From: Candidatus Omnitrophota bacterium | GTDB taxonomy: Bacteria > Verrucomicrobiota > Verrucomicrobiia > Limisphaerales > UBA1319 | Direction of reading: 5' to 3' | DNA length: 5,673 nucleotides | NCBI GenBank assembly: GCA_023473405.1 | Contig: JAMCZD010000062.1 | Coordinates: 1 to 5,673 of the forward strand | Position numbers and translations under genes: made by a program | The notes under the pieces: model-generated | Databases searched by the model: none | The model's input: only the letters and a program-made list of their open reading frames with translations | What the model was told of the DNA's origin: nothing | Part shown: positions 3,999-5,673 of the stretch, one piece after another | Layout of the letters: every line of letters begins with the position of its first letter | How positions within the stretch are numbered: position 1 is the first letter of the stretch

Positions 3999-5673
3999 CT
4001 ATTCCTCAGCGGCGAGGCCGGACTTCAAATAGGCCTGCCAGAGATCGGCTTGAACGAAGAGCTCCAAAAACGCGGACGGGCGCAAGGCAAAAAAACCGGT
4101 CATGGTGCTGCCGTCGCCCAGTTCCTTTTCCAGAGCCGGATCAAAGGCGGGCGACGCGATGATAACGGCACCCCTCGGATGCGGCGGCACCCGGTCCCAC
4201 CAACCCACGCTTTTGAACCGGCGAAAATACCACGGCAGCGGCCAGTAATCACCGTTCTTAGCCATTACCTGGACTATCATCTGATCGCCTCGAGGATCGA
4301 TCCGCGCCAGTTGCTGAACCGTATGGATCAGGCGCAATAGGTCCGGAGCGGTATGGGCATACACGTATGGATTACGTTGGTCGGCGTAATAGGTGAAGCT
4401 GGTTCGGCAGGCCTGGACAGTGAGCTGGCCTGCGGCGATGACCAAGACCAGGGCGGCGATTGCTTGATAGGCCCGGTGCCGCCAGGCGCGGATGACCACG
4501 GACGCGCCGACACCCGCCAATAAGATCATGCCGTGCAGGAATCCCAACATGCACCACGGCGTTTTATACGGAATCAGGCTGTAGATGACGGTCAGCAACA
4601 GGGTGTAAAAGGTCACGAAACGCACCCATGACTCCTTGGCGCCTCCCAGTCCCCGGCGGGCGAGCCCGGCAATCATCCCAACCAATGCCAGTCCCAGTAT
4701 CAGTCCCTCACTCCATACCGGTCCTCGAGCGCGATGCGTGAATGCCAGCAGATCAAAATAGTAATGCCATGGATGGACATGCGGGGTTTGCCCTCCCGCG
4801 CGGCTCAACCAGGGGAGATAAGTGCGAACCGAATCCAGCGGTCCCGATGGGTTGGTGAAGAATGAGGAGAATAAAAGGACCGACACTCCCACCGCGACTG
4901 CCAGGGCGGCGAGACCGTGAGCGGCCCGAAAACGGAAGGGATCGGCGGAACTGCGCTTCCCCTCGAGACCGGGCGTGGAGTGTGGGCCGGATGGTCCTTC
5001 ATCCGGCGGGTTGCATCGAGAGGCCCCGGTTGCGCTGTTGGTTAGGACGGACTCAGCGGCTTTTTCCTCGAGGACAGGATCATTGCCGCCGGTCTCGATT
5101 TTGCCTTTCGCAGAAGCAACTTTGTCGATCAACCGGCGCCAACTGACAGTGAGAACCACTGCCAAAGCCCCAGCCCCGATGGCGAACGCGAAGGTTTCCT
5201 TGGTTGCCTGCATTAGGCCCAGGCTAGCCCCCGCCAGGAGCGCCCAGCCGAGTCGAGGTTGGCGTGTGTAACGCCAAATGGCGGCCATCAGCAGGAAGGT
5301 GAAAAACACCAAGAGCATCTCGTGGATGTAATATCGACTGTAGAAGACCATCGCCGGCGAGATGGCGGTGAGGATGCCGGCCGCGAAAGTCGCGATCCCG
5401 CCCAGACCGTCCCGGACCAGCCAAAGCAGGAGGACCAAGCCGATCCCGAAAAGGACCGGGACAACGCGAAAGGTTGATTCGTTGGTTTGGGCCAGGTTCC
5501 TGGCTCCGCTCAGCCAGGCGGCCGGCAGGGTCGCGTAAGCAAGAGTCGGCCCGTGGTATTCATTGGGATCGTAGCGGTAAACCCCATTTTCAAGCAGGCC
5601 CCTGAACTTGATGGCTTGAACCGATTCGTCGGTATGCATGGGCCGCCGGGACAACTGGGGGAGGCGCAAAGGA
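3999..5673 (-). CDS. TIGR03663/Agl23-type membrane glycosyltransferase (GT-C fold), N-terminus outside the window
   Basis: The frame is open through the window edge; 557 codons are visible and the first transmembrane helix of the family is missing, so the TTG at 5669 is not a credible start. Counting that codon as residue 1, the protein has RPMHTDES (9-16), the acidic first-loop motif of GT-C enzymes that use lipid-linked sugars; FYSRYYIHEMLLVF (109-122); ATKETF (155-160); FFTNPSGPLDS (270-280); SLIPYKTPWCMLGFLHG (364-380), the most characteristic family block; and a C-terminal region with DQRNPYVYAHT (430-440) and PLPWYFRRF (477-485). About nine membrane segments lie between 68 and 417, followed by a probable extracytoplasmic domain of about 135 residues. 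It likely transfers sugar from a polyprenyl-phosphate donor at the outer face of the membrane; the acceptor is unknown. A hydrophilic linker at about 183-248 looks inserted (see repeat). It points the same way as the hydrogenase-like operon but is 170 bp away and probably functionally separate. Confidence 0.88.
   Translation of the reverse strand, partial: PLRLPQLSRRPMHTDESVQAIKFRGLLENGVYRYDPNEYHGPTLAYATLPAAWLSGARNLAQTNESTFRVVPVLFGIGLVLLLWLVRDGLGGIATFAAGILTAISPAMVFYSRYYIHEMLLVFFTFLLMAAIWRYTRQPRLGWALLAGASLGLMQATKETFAFAIGAGALAVVLTVSWRRLIDKVASAKGKIETGGNDPVLEEKAAESVLTNSATGASRCNPPDEGPSGPHSTPGLEGKRSSADPFRFRAAHGLAALAVAVGVSVLLFSSFFTNPSGPLDSVRTYLPWLSRAGGQTPHVHPWHYYFDLLAFTHRARGPVWSEGLILGLALVGMIAGLARRGLGGAKESWVRFVTFYTLLLTVIYSLIPYKTPWCMLGFLHGMILLAGVGASVVIRAWRHRAYQAIAALVLVIAAGQLTVQACRTSFTYYADQRNPYVYAHTAPDLLRLIHTVQQLARIDPRGDQMIVQVMAKNGDYWPLPWYFRRFKSVGWWDRVPPHPRGAVIIASPAFDPALEKELGDGSTMTGFFALRPSAFLELFVQADLWQAYLKSGLAAEE
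4963..5098. repeat. Candidate small inserted repeat element inside the glycosyltransferase gene
   Basis: TCGAGACCGG (4963-4972) and CCGGTCTCGA (5089-5098) are perfect 10-bp inverted repeats bounding 116 bp. Within this lies a compact palindrome, GCCGGATG (4986-4993) and CATCCGGC (5000-5007), an 8-bp stem with a 6-nt loop, similar in form to REP-type palindromes. The stretch encodes most of the hydrophilic Gly/Pro/Ser-rich linker of the glycosyltransferase and keeps the reading frame. A 10-bp pair at this distance could arise by chance in a window this size, so the element boundaries are uncertain; the palindrome is the firmer observation. Confidence 0.4.

Noticed and set aside
3823..4032. A 69-residue + strand ORF over the intergenic region
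   Set aside because: It runs antisense through the hairpins, has no recognisable motif, and ends inside the convincing glycosyltransferase gene on the opposite strand.

Overview
This window looks like a chromosome segment from an uncultured or environmental bacterium of moderately high GC content. All convincing genes lie on the minus strand. The protein styles, the short 7-8 bp periodic repeats between and within genes, and an Agl23/TIGR03663-type membrane glycosyltransferase would fit the Planctomycetota-Verrucomicrobiota-Chlamydiota group, Verrucomicrobiota in particular. That placement is a low-confidence inference, because nothing here is a phylogenetic marker.

Layout in the direction of transcription (high to low coordinates): (1) 5673-3999, a large polytopic GT-C/TIGR03663-type glycosyltransferase whose N-terminus lies beyond the window. 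(2) 3998-3829, a 170-bp gap with three successive inverted repeats; the last one buries a strong Shine-Dalgarno. (3) 3828-3667, an unrecognised 53-residue small ORF that uses that Shine-Dalgarno and stops one base before the next start. (4) 3665-3297, a DUF190 (PII-like) protein. (5) 3294-2344, a HyfC/HycD (NuoH-like) membrane subunit. (6) 2329-1616, a HyfE (NuoK-containing) subunit. (7) 1619-123, a HyfF (NuoM/N-like) proton-channel subunit. (8) 126-1, the open start of another gene. It probably encodes the soluble NuoC/NuoD-like (HyfG-type) subunit, but too little is visible to be certain.

Genes 4-8 are packed with 2-14 bp gaps or 4-bp ATGA overlaps, so they read as one translationally coupled operon. 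The operon encodes the membrane arm of a complex I-like, energy-converting group 4 [NiFe]-hydrogenase or a hydrogenase-related (Ehr) complex. HyfC would be the quinone-loop/anchor subunit that contacts the soluble arm. HyfE and HyfF would be the ion-translocating subunits. The catalytic and electron-transfer subunits must lie downstream, outside the window.

The most interesting points are the pairing of a PII-like DUF190 gene with this membrane arm in the position where a HyfB-like subunit is often found, and the structured leader whose terminal hairpin should hide the ribosome-binding site of the first ORF. Together they suggest post-transcriptional or nucleotide-sensing control of an energy-converting complex. 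That is an inference from layout and base pairing, not a demonstrated mechanism.
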